From assembly GCA_946894095.1 (NCBI GenBank), contig OX335642.1:19541021-19605020 (forward strand): a DNA stretch of 64,000 bases, read 5' to 3'. Made by a program: the position numbers and the translations under genes. This DNA comes from Incurvaria masculella. Lineage: Eukaryota > Arthropoda > Insecta > Lepidoptera > Incurvariidae. This document shows, piece by piece, positions 1-10,650 of the stretch (positions are counted from its first letter, which is position 1; every line of letters begins with the position of its first letter). The notes under the pieces were generated by a model, which saw only the letters and a list, made by a program, of their open reading frames with translations, did no database searches and was not told the origin of the DNA.

Positions 1-1149
1 TTGTGTCATATTAATGTTTGAGACAATTCGGTGTTAAAATCCTAAGGCCTCTTTTATTATGAAATGTTTTGGTTATATAGAATTTATACGCTTATGCTAT
101 ATTACATTATAGCTTAGTATAGCCTTATGCGTTGCTTAACATCAACCGACATTCAGTATGAGACGATTATTTAAAATGTATGTCCTATAAAATTATTTTG
201 TTCTCAAATTGCTGAATCATATTATTGGAGTGCTTATATAATTTGTAATATTTTTGTCTTGATCAATTCATTCGAATTCTAAGTAAAAGTTTTACTATCC
301 AAATTCATTTATTGTCATGATCACATTAATTTAATTGCAAGGTGCATTCTATATAAATTTCATAGACTGCATGATAATGTCAAGCCTAAGCTACTATTTT
401 TTGTGCTTGATTGCATTATTCCCACCAAAATTATTATGTCGTGTTTCTGTAAGTTGGTAAAGTGTCGAACCTATATGTTAAAAAATAGACCTCTTGCATT
501 CTTTAGTAATTTGGTTGTATAATGTGTTCTCGCTATACTATGATATGTATAGCTTGTAGCTATCATGCATGTTTCCTTCTTTCAAATTAACTTAATTTCA
601 ATGCCTAAATATTGTTTAAAAATCTATGTTATGTCTTACAAACTATTCTGCTCCTAATTCTGTGTAAGTAATTATTGGGTTATTTTGTGTAGATTGTGAG
701 ATAATATTTTTATAAATATTTAAAGTCAAGGTCATTAAATTTCAGGATTTTGCCATTGTCAAAAATGTATGTCTACGATGTGTCGTTGATACTTTATTCA
801 GATTTTAGAGTTTCTGAGATGTTGAAAGATGTCCTTTCAAGGGGGGAGTTATGGACAATTCATTGTTTTCGTACTGGCAACATTATAACTGGTAATACTG
901 AAAATTTTATAATCTATGTCCCTCTTCCGTTTCCGATGTTGGAGCGAATAAACGTATAATGTGAGCTCTCACAGTTTTATTTTCTCAAGTTATTTATCCC
1001 TCGCTGAGGGCGTCCTGGTGGCTTGCCGCGACTTCGTGACGCCATAACCATGGCCGCGTGATCTTCCGAACTTCAGGAGGCGGCCCGCCGAGCGCAGTAA
1101 GGCATCGACATTTTCTCATAGCCTCGTGCGAGGCCGAAGACCCTCCAGT
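1..1149. other. AT-rich stretch, no gene seen
   Basis: The sequence is AT-rich with many stop codons in all frames. A 69-codon frame at 750-959 has no recognisable motif and I treat it as chance. Base composition becomes less AT-rich after about 1000, just before the SINE copy that follows. Confidence 0.6.
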
Positions 1150-1327
1150 GACCTACAGTTTTACATGGATTCTGAACCACGGAACAGTTGGCAATCTACT
1201 AGAAACACACTTATCCAACTCGGAAAGAGTAAGAAACTGGTGCATGAACAGGGTGGGGAATTGAACCCATGGCCGGAGGTCATGGCAGCAAGGCAATTCG
1301 TCATACTCCTGAGCTACCAGCCGCTTA
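1150..1327 (-). repeat. tRNA-derived SINE copy, head end
   Basis: On the minus strand this reads as a tRNA-like head. An A-box-like GGTAGCTCAGGAG lies at about 1308-1320 and a B box GGGTTCAATTCCCC at 1255-1268. After the head comes the body of the family: a stretch like TGCACCAGTTT, then the block containing GTTCAGAATCCATGTAAAACTG. The same order recurs in about 20 other places in this window, such as 7349, 39978 and 48383. The two internal Pol III promoter boxes are the main reason for calling it a SINE. Confidence 0.7.
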
Positions 1328-2500
1328 GCACTGAACGTTGAAGTAATATCCGAACCAAGCTTAGGGTATCGTAGCAATCAATAGTTCAGCAAGCAGACTT
1401 TTTTAACTCCAGAGGTCCACAAATCTTCGGATAAAAATATGTATGATCTGACTGAGAAACTGTATGACGATGTCTCCGCTTCGAAACGTGGGATTTTGCG
1501 AGCGCTAATGATGATAAATTCAAAGGTTTTATTTATTCATATTAAACTGAGCTCTAGAAGAAGAACCTTGAAATATTTATCGTCGAGGGCGCTTTTGTCT
1601 CGCAAAAGACAATTGCTGAAGATGCTTACGCTACGCCCGCGCTCAAGCGCGTCGGTTAAGGGGGGAAGAGTAGCCGACGTGTTGACGCGAAGCCGCGAAC
1701 ATTTTTGCAAGCTCTGCGATATAAATTTATCAAATATTTTTTATTTCATGAAGTAGAAATGCTTGCATGCATTAGTATCGAAAAAATTTAATGGTATCCA
1801 ATATTTGAAATATTCGCAGTTCAATTGAAAGACAAAAATTGATATGATAAATAATTATTACAAATCTAAGGATTTACATTATGCAACTCGACCTAACATA
1901 AATAATCTCAATACTACTAAATACTCATAAATTTTAATATTTTTGTTAATAAATAATCCATTTAAATGACAATAAAATCTATTTTAAATAAAAAGTTGAA
2001 TACAAAAACAAATCCATTATATAATCCAAAAAATATAATAAAGGAGGCAATTTCTGACTCTCTACCACCGATATACGGTATCAGGTTACTTGATGGTTGG
2101 GTTTCCTCGTCATGTTTTTCTTTCACCGTTTTACATACGCACTTATTCAACTCTAAGCAAATGTCTTGTTTTTTTTTTGTTTACTGGATCCAAAATACGA
2201 GATTTTCTATTTTAGGTTTACAATTAACTCCACGCTACTTTTTACAATCAGATTTTCAACGCTTACTAAAAAAATACTGTTATTGCCTATTGAAAATGTT
2301 AACCTCTGATGTGAATTTAAAGAAATTCGACTACTTTTATGCCTATCGTAATTACCAAAAATATGTCAAGAGTAATTAGAAGGTAAAGAGGTAAATCGGC
2401 AAATTTTGGGCACTTATATCGAATAATACGGATTTTGGCAATCATAACTCGAAGATCATTCATAATTTTAAGAAAATTTTAGCACCGCAAATTCAGTCCT
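1328..2500. other. unclassified interval with one 105-codon open frame
   Basis: A plus-strand open frame at 1439-1756 encodes 105 residues rich in R, K, S and L. The codons around 1620-1710 are CpG-rich compared with the AT-rich surroundings. I recognise no domain. It could be a fragment of an old repeat. The part near 2085-2150 (GGTTGGGTTTCCTCGTCATG and a following CTTTCACCGTT) resembles a dispersed lepidopteran repeat that I know from memory, but only weakly. Nothing else is supported here. Confidence 0.3.
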
Positions 2501-3050
2501 TTAAGGTGGCCCAACCCGCTCATCTGCCCATACAAACGGGGAAAGAAGATCACGCCCATATTTCTTATCAGAGATCGCAAATTTTGCTCAAAAGAGCTTT
2601 ATTTAATCAAACTTGATGTCTGATGACCGTTGACATTGTAAAATTGTGTTTGGTTTCTAAGTTATAAGGTCCGAAAGTTTGAATTTTTCGCGCGTTTTAT
2701 ACAATAACTTTGGTGGTTTATTACGCAATGATAAAGTAAGAAAATCTTAAAAAGATTAGTCATCAGACATAGCTTATTTAATCAAGATTTATAATCTATT
2801 TGATTTTTGTTAGATTTTTGACTACAGCGGTCGTGGTTTACTTTTAGCTATAAGTCGTTTTAAAATCAAATTTTTTGTAAATCTCACCAAATCATACACT
2901 ATGCACATTATCTTTTTTGTGGACATGTTGCATCTTCCTCATCACGGAGTCTATCTTTTTCTTTGAAACAGAGAAGGTCCCAGAGCGCAACAGCACGGAT
3001 TTGTACAGTGCCCGCGAATGAGTTAGTCCCGCCGGGTTGGGCCACCTTAA
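2501..3050 (+). mobile_element. TTAA-flanked MITE, copy 1 (550 bp)
   Basis: The element begins TTAA-GGTGGCCCAACCC and ends with the exact reverse complement, giving a 13-bp terminal inverted repeat plus TTAA on both sides. Three more copies of the same body occur at 21177, 37605 and 43998. TTAA target duplications are typical of piggyBac-type transposition, so a piggyBac-mobilised non-autonomous element is a fair inference. No transposase is encoded. Short minus-strand frames at its right end come from the repeat itself and recur in other copies. Confidence 0.8.
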
Positions 3051-4234
3051 AGGCCCGTGACAATCATCCGTGCAACAATGTGCAGTGGAACTGTATGTTA
3101 ACTGTGCGTAAGGCCGAAGTAAGTGCGATTTAAAAAAAAATGTCATAAAGCAGACCCTTAAATGGAGTAACAGACCGCGGGAATTCAATTGAAAATTGCC
3201 AGGACGCCTATTTTAAAAATTGACGCCGCTTTCTCAAATTATGTTGAGACAATGCCGTTCATACCACGGTGGCCTGTTTTCGAATGGTACTCCCCGCACG
3301 AGACCCTAGGGCCCAGGTCATACCCAACCCTGAAATACCTCTGAAATAAAACAATAATTTTTTGAGAGCTATAGATGAAATAAAAATGTTTTTAACTTTT
3401 TCCTCAACTAAATAATGCACCCTGGCATTTACCGGGTGATTTTGAACATACCAACAGGGGTGAATTTATTAGAGGACAGAACATAATGAAAGTACAGATA
3501 AGATAAGAAAGTTTACCGTTTCAGAGAAAAATAATAATATTATATTCCACCAATAATCTCCAAAGTTTGATAAAGACTATGTAAAGTCCTCCGCAAAGAT
3601 GCATAGGGCTAGGTGAACCGACATCGCTGCGCTGCACAAAAGTTTGCGTTTCGTAAATGTTGTCAAACGGTTTATTAATTTGATTGAAGTAAGTTGATTG
3701 TTTCTATACAGATCCATCCTCTAAAGCGGCGAACGTATTTATAAAATCACGTAGCATGTTTGGGTTCCGCTACTAAAGAAGAATTAAATTGGTGTCACAG
3801 CAGTTCTTCCCGTATGTCGTGTATATCGTAAGAGCCGTCTAAGAAAATTTCTCAATCTTCATTCAGGTTCGTAACACATGTAAAACACTTATTACTTATT
3901 AATTCGGTGTTCTCTAAATAATTTCTGCTCGGGTTGAAATTATTACATTAAATGAACGATGGTTTAATTTATAAGATATTTCTGTTTCAAAATCAATGCT
4001 GCCCCTCGCCTACTACCGCAGTTCCGCCGCCGCTCCTGACATCCGAGCAAGCCTCTGTAGCCCACCTCATTCACCGAGTTACTGGCAGCTACAAAAGAAA
4101 TGCTAATAATTTTTAGTTATTTTTATTTTCTGTAGGCTGTATTTGTGGATGTAAGATTTTGATTAAAAAATTCACTGCCATTTTGAAATCGAATTTACTT
4201 CTTTTATAGATCTTAAATAAGCCCATAGCTCATA
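3051..4234. other. AT-rich stretch, no feature seen
   Basis: No coding region, RNA gene or clear repeat is visible. The block at 4000-4090 is somewhat GC-richer but has no open frame of note. Confidence 0.5.
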
Positions 4235-4650
4235 TACAGGGTGTCGTAATGGACAATTGGGATTGAAACAATAATAAAAGTTTCATAACTTTTTTCTAAA
4301 TATCCTCTAGATACAAATTTAGACTTTCGATACAAAGTAATTCGATAATTTAGTGTAAAAATAGTCTAATGTTCCGTAAGAACGTGGGAACGTTGTATGT
4401 ACTTGGACATGGGTGGCTAATGTCATGACATTAGCCTGATACGTCACACGAGATCTAGGTTCCATGCAAAGACCTTCCTTATGCACGGTTACAACGTCGC
4501 GTCAAATTACACTAGACAAAAACATACATTTCAAAAATTTCTATTTCAGTAACTGGACACTTTAGAGATAAATAATAGTAACTTTTTTGTCTCGGAAAAA
4601 CATGAGGATTGCGCATGAAATTAATGTACTAGCCGTTGCGACACTCTGTA
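4235..4650. mobile_element. MITE with TACAGGGTGTCG ends, interrupted by a SINE
   Basis: The left end TACAGGGTGTCG is matched by CGACACTCTGTA at the right end (one mismatch over 12 bp), and both flanks carry TA. That is the pattern of a Tc1/mariner-type non-autonomous element. Its right part, containing TCTCGGAAAAACATGAGG, recurs at 13217-13356. A SINE tail fragment sits inside it at about 4398-4500. Confidence 0.55.
4398..4500 (-). repeat. SINE tail fragment nested in the MITE
   Basis: The plus strand shows GGGTGGCTAATGTCATGACA, then a GCAAAGACCTTCCTTATG block. These are the reverse complements of the family's 3' motifs seen at 39297 and 40270. Only the distal third of the SINE is present. 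Confidence 0.5.
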
Positions 4651-4774
4651 TATCTTATACCACCTACCTAAGTTTCATAATTGTAATAGCGCGACTAAGA
4701 AGGAATTTTAAAATGTATTTGCTGATTTCCAAATTCCAGAAAAGTTGTTTAATTCGGTGACCTTCATGTTTTCA

Positions 4775-5050
4775 TGTGATAGGACATAGATAGCTAATAC
4801 CACACCTACTGTCATGATATTAGCCTAACACACCTGGTAGGAAATATGTTCCGTGCCAGAACCTTCCTTTTATTGCATAGGTACACTGAACTGGATTCAA
4901 AATACGGAGAATTTCGAATGCCACTTCGACCATCGTTCCTTTAATGCAATGGTACTAACCTGGTCAGCATTAATCCTAACACATAGTAACTAAGGAATGG
5001 GACCTATAGTTTAACGTGTAATCCGAACAATGAAGGACGAATCTCTTAGT
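4775..5050 (-). repeat. SINE copy, body and tail
   Basis: In order on the plus strand are AGATAGCTAATACCACACC, GTCATGATATTAGCC, CCAGAACCTTCC, TACACTGAACTGGATTC, CACTTCGACCATCGTTC and GCAATGGTACTAACCTGG. The same blocks appear in the same order in the minus-strand copies at 39297 and 42700. The tRNA-like head is absent. Confidence 0.65.
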
Positions 5051-6221
5051 CAGCTATTACGACCTGATGGGGAAGTAATTCTGTGGGCCCAATTGTATAT
5101 TTTTAGGTGCAGACACCCATATAGCAGTGCCTGTACCCACACAGCAAACCTGAACATTTATTATAGTTTCTGCAAAAGGAAAAGAACCATATTTTGGTTT
5201 CCAGAATAACGCTCCTAGTGCGCACAATCTTTAGATATAATTTAATGCAAAACCATACAATGTATGAATTTCGGTATGTATTACCTGCCCTCTATATCTT
5301 TAACGAGACCTTCTTTGTAGATTGTTTCAGCTGAAAAATTGAAAAGATGCATAATGAAGTCTTCAAACTGTGAGTTACTTCACCTTTTCTCCATTATCCT
5401 CGCGGGAACTTGTAAGTGGAGCGGGGAGGGGAGCGGGCGGGGAAAGCCTTTGAAACGATTTTCCTGAAGAAAATAATTATCAGATCGCCAACGTCATTAA
5501 ATGTGATGCCTGGAAGGCTTTTCTTTAGATAGCTCAAAACTGTATTCTTCTGATTGTGACAGGGTGATTGTATATTAAATATCGAGAGTTCCGTAGATGC
5601 TGGGATGAATTCAACATGTACTTTATGTTTTAAAACATCGTAACATGTAACATCAAATCAACGGAACTCATGGCCCCATGTCCGTCCGGCGCGTTGCAAA
5701 TGTCTTTATTTCATTAAGGCACTGGAAAATCAAAGGATCTGAACGAAAGGGGGGACTTTAATCAAGAATCAATACACAAAGAATAAAGTGACTTATACAA
5801 CGTGGAAACACATTTATTTTTGTTGAATGCATTACAGAGCCTATCTCATAAAACGAATCGATAACTACAGCAGTCGTCTCGATATGACAAATGACCGGAT
5901 CCTGAACGAAATATATGAAATCACCAAAAAGGTGTCTCCGAAAGGGGTAAACATCTTAATTATAATCCTGAAATAATTTGGAACCCCTTTTAAGTTCTCC
6001 AGGATGCTTTTTTTCATATTTATTTTCATTTTAGACAAGTTCAAATTGTCTGAAAAAACTTATTAAAAAAATGGGCTTTGTTTTAATAAAAAAAATATAA
6101 AATTATTTTACAAAACCACGTAGCACGCGTTCATCCTATTTCTATGCTTTCATACCATATTCATTGGCTCTATCTTAATAATTAAGGACGCTAACCCTTA
6201 AGAATTTTCAATTATTTAAAA
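5051..6221. other. AT-rich stretch, no feature seen
   Basis: No gene, RNA or repeat can be supported. A short GC-rich run at 5415-5440 (GGAGCGGGGAGGGGAGCGGG) stands alone. Confidence 0.5.
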
Positions 6222-6345
6222 AAATGCTTTGGGCAAGAAAGTGTTGCATGAAAGGGGCCGGGACTTGCCTTTAGCACAGAAGGCAAATCCATGCACTCTT
6301 AAGCTACGAGCTACTCGAACCACGCCCTGAGGCGCCTCTTTACGA
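6222..6345 (-). repeat. degenerate SINE head
   Basis: The reverse complement contains GTAGCTCGTAGCTTAAGAGT, then GGATTTGCCTTCTG and GCAAGTCCCGGCCCCTTTC. This parallels the head of the copy at 7349. The B box is badly worn, so this is a relic. Confidence 0.45.
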
Positions 6346-6661
6346 CTTGCGCGGGAAGAAATTATTTTTAAGTGACGGAATCTATACATCATAAATCTTG
6401 AGGAAACCGTTGCACCCGTTCTCTCAACAGGATGTGTGACCAACAATATATTCGCCTACCAATCAAAGAGGAGTATGCCACACATTTCCAGGAGGACAAA
6501 AATAATTTACCTAAACCAAATGAAAATGAAAAAAAACATAAACAGCGAAATTTTTCATAAACGATGCGGGCACAGTACCGACAACACTGGCAATATTGCC
6601 AACTGGAATGCCATACTTATGCGCTGCATCAGACGCTCTTGTGACTTGTGGGGTTACTGAG

Positions 6662-6858
6662 GTAAATCAACTCGCCAGGTGAACAGGGAAGTGAGTCATT
6701 AAATTTGACGTGTAGATGATTTTTGTATCATGCTACTCGTAACTGATAAAGAACACTTGACCAAGTTATACGTCGTTTAGCAGTAAGCATGGCACGAAAA
6801 GCTTCTAAACGTCGGATTTTATCACTCATTTGCCTGTTCACCCGGCGAGTTTATTTAC
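6662..6858. mobile_element. foldback element, about 197 bp
   Basis: The left arm starts GTAAATCAACTCGCCAGGTG and the right arm ends CACCCGGCGAGTTTATTTAC. The arms are imperfect inverted repeats of roughly 48 bp around a 100-bp centre. No coding capacity exists. It is a MITE-like hairpin of unassigned superfamily, and I saw no second good copy here. Confidence 0.55.
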
Positions 6859-7348
6859 AATGGTAATCTCACCTTAAGCAGCAGCACGCAATGCCGTGTT
6901 TTAATTGTTTTTGTCTATGTATGAGTAAGTAAGTAAGTTTATTTGCAAAAAAGGTACAATATATTATCAATATAAAGCTGACTTCCTTTAAGACTTGTAT
7001 GTGTATGGATTAGCACTTGAACGGAGTACTTCTACCTACATAGGTAGCCAAGAGAAGTTAACGAAGATGAAATGTTGTTGAAATGAGCACCCCTTTTTCC
7101 CGGATGCGGTCGCAGAGTGGGGCGAGCTGGGGGCGGGAGGCAGGGGGCAGATAAAACGCCGGAAGTTACACTTAATTATTAAACTTTTATAATTAAAAGT
7201 TGAAACTTGGTAATATCGCTGCGGCGGTGGCGGTGGCGTCTAGACACAATATCCGAGGAAACAGTCGAATATTTTGATGGAATCAAAATGGTTTCATATC
7301 AATCATGCCTGTGATATCCGTCTTTTCGTCCGTCCAACCGTATGTCTG
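6859..7348. other. no feature seen
   Basis: The interval is AT-rich except for a G-rich patch at 7100-7150. No open frame or repeat can be supported. Confidence 0.45.
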
Positions 7349-7460
7349 AGCGGCTCGTAGCTTAGGGGCGGGTGGACTTGCCTTCTATTACAATGGTCTG
7401 GGTTAAAATCCCCTCCCGTTCAAGTACCACTGTCTTCATCTTTATGAGTTTGATAAATGT
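7349..7460 (+). repeat. SINE head with A and B boxes
   Basis: CGGCTCGTAGCTTAGGGGCG provides the A-box region. CTGGGTTAAAATCCCC provides a B box with one substitution. The CCCGTTCAAGTACCAC and GAGTTTGATAAATG blocks then follow, as in the near-complete copies at 39978 and 48383. The copy stops shortly after, so it is 3'-truncated. Confidence 0.65.
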
Positions 7461-7580
7461 ACTAATATAAAATTATAATACATTTTATTATTAAATATTT
7501 CTAAACATAAATTAAAAAAATAAAATAATAATTATAATGGAGTTACTATTACCATTGCCAAGAATTTTAATAGACTCTAA

Positions 7581-8100
7581 TCCATTCAGAATCTAGGCAT
7601 GACTCTTAATTGTAAGCTCTATTTGAACATACACATCGACAATATTATAAACAAGGCCTATAAACTGATGGAGTTGGTTCTGCGATCCCTTAACTTTTGT
7701 CCTTTCAAATGCAGAACTTGTTAGATCTCAGTAAGATTATGTGTCATCATTATGAAACCCAATGTATGACAAATATGTTTCTGCAGTAGAAATAGTTCTG
7801 CAAAAGTTTCTGAAAATATGTAGTTAAAAGAAGGTGCTTTAGAAATACATGTCGTATAAAGATATCCTCCAAAAATGTGTAGACATCATCTAACCGGACG
7901 AATTGTCAGAGGTCCTTCAGGTCGGATCGCTGCAGATGTCCACAGCATGTTGGACGTGAGATGTACACTATTTATCTTATACATAATATTTCCACGGTTA
8001 TTACGATGCTGTAAATGAATTTACTTATTGTTTCAGTGCAATTATATCTTGTTAATTTTGTAAATTCCTCTTTGTTTTGCCGAAATCAAATAAATTAAAT
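7581..8100 (+). pseudogene. decayed jockey-type LINE, reverse-transcriptase C-terminal part
   Basis: A frame open from 7581 to the stop at 7722-7724 reads NLGMTLNCKLYLNIHIDNII and continues with NKAYKLMELVLRSLNF. This matches the 'LGV..D.KL....HI..I..KA...LG..LR' region just after the catalytic core in jockey and related non-LTR reverse transcriptases. Beyond the stop, other frames keep traces (a C-terminal stretch around 7770-7930) before an A-rich tail near 8090. The catalytic YADD region and everything upstream are missing. It is a dead fragment; the clade assignment is by resemblance only. Confidence 0.6.
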
Positions 8101-8942
8101 AAACATAAAATATATGTGAGAGGTTGAATGGGGCTTGAATGACGGAATTATGTGATAATAACACTAAAAGGAAACGAGGAAAATTTTTTCAAGTTTAACA
8201 TAGTCGAGCGCATTCAGAACTTTGCAAGTAAATCAGTTTCTTACTGATGCCTCCTTCTTACTGTGCTTTTGATGTTGACGGTAGTTTCCCGAGTAGAATG
8301 AATTTTTCATTCGAGATCGTTGTCGATAAGGCTTTCTGTCGCCTCTGCCGACAGCCTGAGCGGAAACTTCTTCGTTCGTGCTGCGATCTACAATTGTCGT
8401 CTCGTTTGCTAGAAAAATCGGGCCAAGTTATATGTTCTCTGGGATATTATGGGTCCACAGCTGAAAGTAAACAAGTCTTGACTTGAGAATAATTGTGAGA
8501 TGGGTTGTTTTTTGTAACTGCACATGGATGGCTTCACCTACTGTAATCAGCCCTAAATACCACATAGTATCTAGGTGGGCAGTTACAACATGGTTGAACT
8601 GGATGGAAAATATGGACAATTCTTTTATCATACTTACAAATTCGCTTACTTCTAACTTTCTCGAATTCCAACGTCACGTAAGAACACGTATAAGAATTGG
8701 AGGACCGATTATGTAAGCGAAATAATTACATTAAGACGTTTTTACCACTATCTCGGGGCTACGCTACCGCCATATGAATGAGTTTCGATCGCCACTCCTA
8801 TCCTTTCATGCTCGCTGCCTGACCCAGTTGAAAATGCATGGTATGTTTGAGATTATTTGAAATAATCGATATTATTATACATACGTCCATACTATTGGGC
8901 CGGAAAGTACTACTATATTTCTCTTTATGCGTCGGTTAAATG
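8101..8942. other. interval with slivers of dispersed repeats
   Basis: A SINE sliver in minus orientation lies at about 8578-8632 (GGTTGAACTGGATGGAAAA). A second unit at about 8748-8830 has CTACGCTACCGCCATATGAA and GAGTTTCGATCGCCACTCC; related units occur at 25690, 26380, 34270 and 34600. No gene is supported. The small frames at 8247-8716 lack any recognisable motif. Confidence 0.4.
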
Positions 8943-9180
8943 CAATTTGTTACGAACGCGAGCTTGCTCCGTGGTTCAGAATTTATATAAAACTGCGTGG
9001 ATTCCTTTTTTATCTAAGTAAAACTGTAGATTTTACTAGGTGGTGAGTTTGCCCCGGTCGGTATTGTCGCATTTGATGAAATGTGGTTGAAGCGGCAATT
9101 AAGTTAAGGCCATGTTTTACTTCTAGTTCAATATATCCTTGCCATCTTTGCCATAATACTTATTCTATTTCCAAGCTCAT
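8943..9180 (+). repeat. SINE body fragment
   Basis: ACGAACGCGAGCTTGCTCCG, GTGGTTCAGAATT, ACTAGGTGGTGAG and GTTGAAGCGGCAAT lie in family order on the plus strand. The head is absent. Confidence 0.6.
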
Positions 9181-9203
9181 AAATAATCAAAGTAAAACTT
9201 AGG

Positions 9204-9665
9204 TCCTACTAGTAAATTTATAAAGTCCACCCGGGTTGGTAACATCACATTGAATGGAAAGTTGTTGAAGCAACAAATACACATGGTTAGTAAATATACT
9301 TTTTCGTACTAAGCATGTAAGTCGCTTATTCCAGGTAATGTGACATGTATGTATGTATAATCGACCGTGAAGCAAGGACACATTAGTTAAAGAGTTGCAG
9401 TATATTCGTCAAGTAGTTATTTTTACAGGGATCTTTCTTTGACTAATGTGTCCTTGCTTCATGGTCGATTATACATACATACATGTCACATTCCTTGAAA
9501 CATGGTTGTGTTTTCTTTTCAGTCCATTATATTATGTATCCGTGCTCATAAAGGTGCTGGAATAACATCTAATCCCATCGGGAATGCGATGTGCTGGGTA
9601 AATTCCATGACAGGAAGTTGTGGTATTAGCCATCCATTACCAGTTCCATTAAAACAAACTATCCG
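9204..9665 (+). repeat. SINE copy split by a foldback element
   Basis: The proximal part (9204-9283) has CCTACTAGTAAATT and CACCCGGGTTGGTAACATC. The distal part (9495-9665) has GTGCTCATAAAGGTGCTGG, GGGAATGCGATGTGCTGG and TGGTATTAGCCATCC. These are consecutive blocks of the family consensus. The intervening 9284-9494 is a separate foldback element, so the SINE was already in place when that element inserted. Confidence 0.6.
9284..9494. mobile_element. foldback MITE with GTGACATGTATG arms
   Basis: The left arm (about 9335-9387) reads GGTAATGTGACATGTATGTA and runs on to GTGAAGCAAGGACACATTAG. The right arm (9439-9494) is its near-perfect reverse complement, ending ATGTCACATTCCTT. Fragments recur at 18720-18856, 38385-38470 and 56122-56262. 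No coding capacity is present. Confidence 0.65.
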
Positions 9666-10053
9666 AAATAATTGAGCATCATGAGATACCATCACAGCAG
9701 ATTTATTTTGCTTCTAATTTGTACATTTGTGCTGTGTAAAGGGTAGGAAAGAAGATACAACTGGGTCCACTGCATTTCTTGCCATGCATGTCGAGAGAGC
9801 CGACTAAGGGATTCGTCGTTCGTGGTTCCGATTGCTCGTTTAACTGTAGAACTGTTTACTAGGTGGTAGGGTTAATCCCTCCCAGGTTGGCACCGTCGCT
9901 ATGAATGAACGATGGTCGAAGTAAAAATGAAAAATTTCCGCGTTTTCCATTCAGTTCAATGTAGCAGTGGAATAAAAGCAAAGTCCTCTCATGGCACCTG
10001 GTTCTCATAAGGTGTGTTTGGTTTTGGTTAATATCATGACGGTATGTATGTTA

Positions 10054-10612
10054 ATTTTATGTATTTAATGGATACGACATTACAGTTATCTCATTAATTT
10101 GAGTTTCAGCGACATCTACATTTTAAGCATTGTAATCAGATTTTGAAAATAATCTGAAAAAGTATTGGTCGTGACATTCGTCGGAAGCAGGACATGAACC
10201 TGCGACCTTTGGATTACATGTCCACTGCTCTAAACCAACTGAGCTATCCCGACAATTACATCAGCCAACGAATTTCTCGATTATATTCGAATCGACACAA
10301 TGCTTCCCCTATCTTCTGCTAGATGGCGCTGATGATGTTTTTGCGTATTGATCCTACGCTAAGGCATTTTGACTGCAATGATTGAGCTATCAATCTTATT
10401 GCTGTCGTCACCAAAGACGTTTTTGGTATCGGACACTAAGAGTCAGCCCGGATTTTACTTGATAATTTTATGTATTTAATGGATACGACATTACAGTTAT
10501 CTCATTAATTTGTCCTGCTTCCGACGAATGTCACGACCAATACTTTTTCAGATTATTTTCAAAATCTGATTACAATGCTTTAAATGTAGATGTCGCTGAA
10601 ACTCAAATTAAT
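10054..10612 (-). mobile_element. tRNA-Thr-type SINE composite with inverted arms
   Basis: This 559-bp insertion is flanked by a 13-bp direct repeat, as expected for target-primed insertion. A segment of about 105 bp at 10096-10193 (GAGTTTCAGCGACATCTACA and on) is repeated in reverse at 10510-10612. A second 46-bp stretch beginning ATTTTATGTATTTAATGGAT is repeated directly at both ends (about 10055 and 10467). A tRNA-like cloverleaf lies between. It looks like a SINE that picked up an inverted partial copy of itself during insertion. Related fragments lie at 13045, 38656 and 42284. Confidence 0.65.
10180..10253 (-). other. tRNA-like cloverleaf (tRNA-Thr-like head of a SINE)
   Basis: The reverse complement folds as a 74-nt tRNA. 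A 7-bp acceptor stem pairs GTCGGGA with TTCCGAC (one G-U). The D arm contains TAGCTCAGTTGG. The T arm GCAGG-TTCATGT-CCTGC is perfect. In the anticodon loop CATGTAA the TGT would read Thr codons, but position 33 is A instead of U, so this is unlikely to work as a tRNA. Its place inside a repeat with other copies supports a SINE head and not a tRNA gene. Confidence 0.7.
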
Positions 10613-10650
10613 GGTATGTATGTTATTTGCCATCGGTGTCTGGTCACTTC

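Larger units (their letters stand above)
9841..10650 (+). repeat. SINE copy split by a second SINE composite
   Basis: The proximal part (9841-10053) carries ACTAGGTGGTAGGGTTAATC, GATGGTCGAAG, TTCAGTTCAATGTAGC, AATATCATGACGG. After the insertion, 10613-10650 continues with GGTATGTATGTTATTTGCCA, the expected tail. The 13-bp string GGTATGTATGTTA is present on both sides of the insertion (10041-10053 and 10613-10625). Confidence 0.7.

Noticed and set aside
1966..2379. A 137-codon plus-strand frame
   Set aside because: It is AT-rich, low in complexity, has no motif and overlaps an opposing frame. I could not support a gene.
10180..10253. A functional tRNA-Thr gene
   Set aside because: U33 is replaced, the sequence is embedded in a repeat with other worn copies, and it lies within a flanked insertion.
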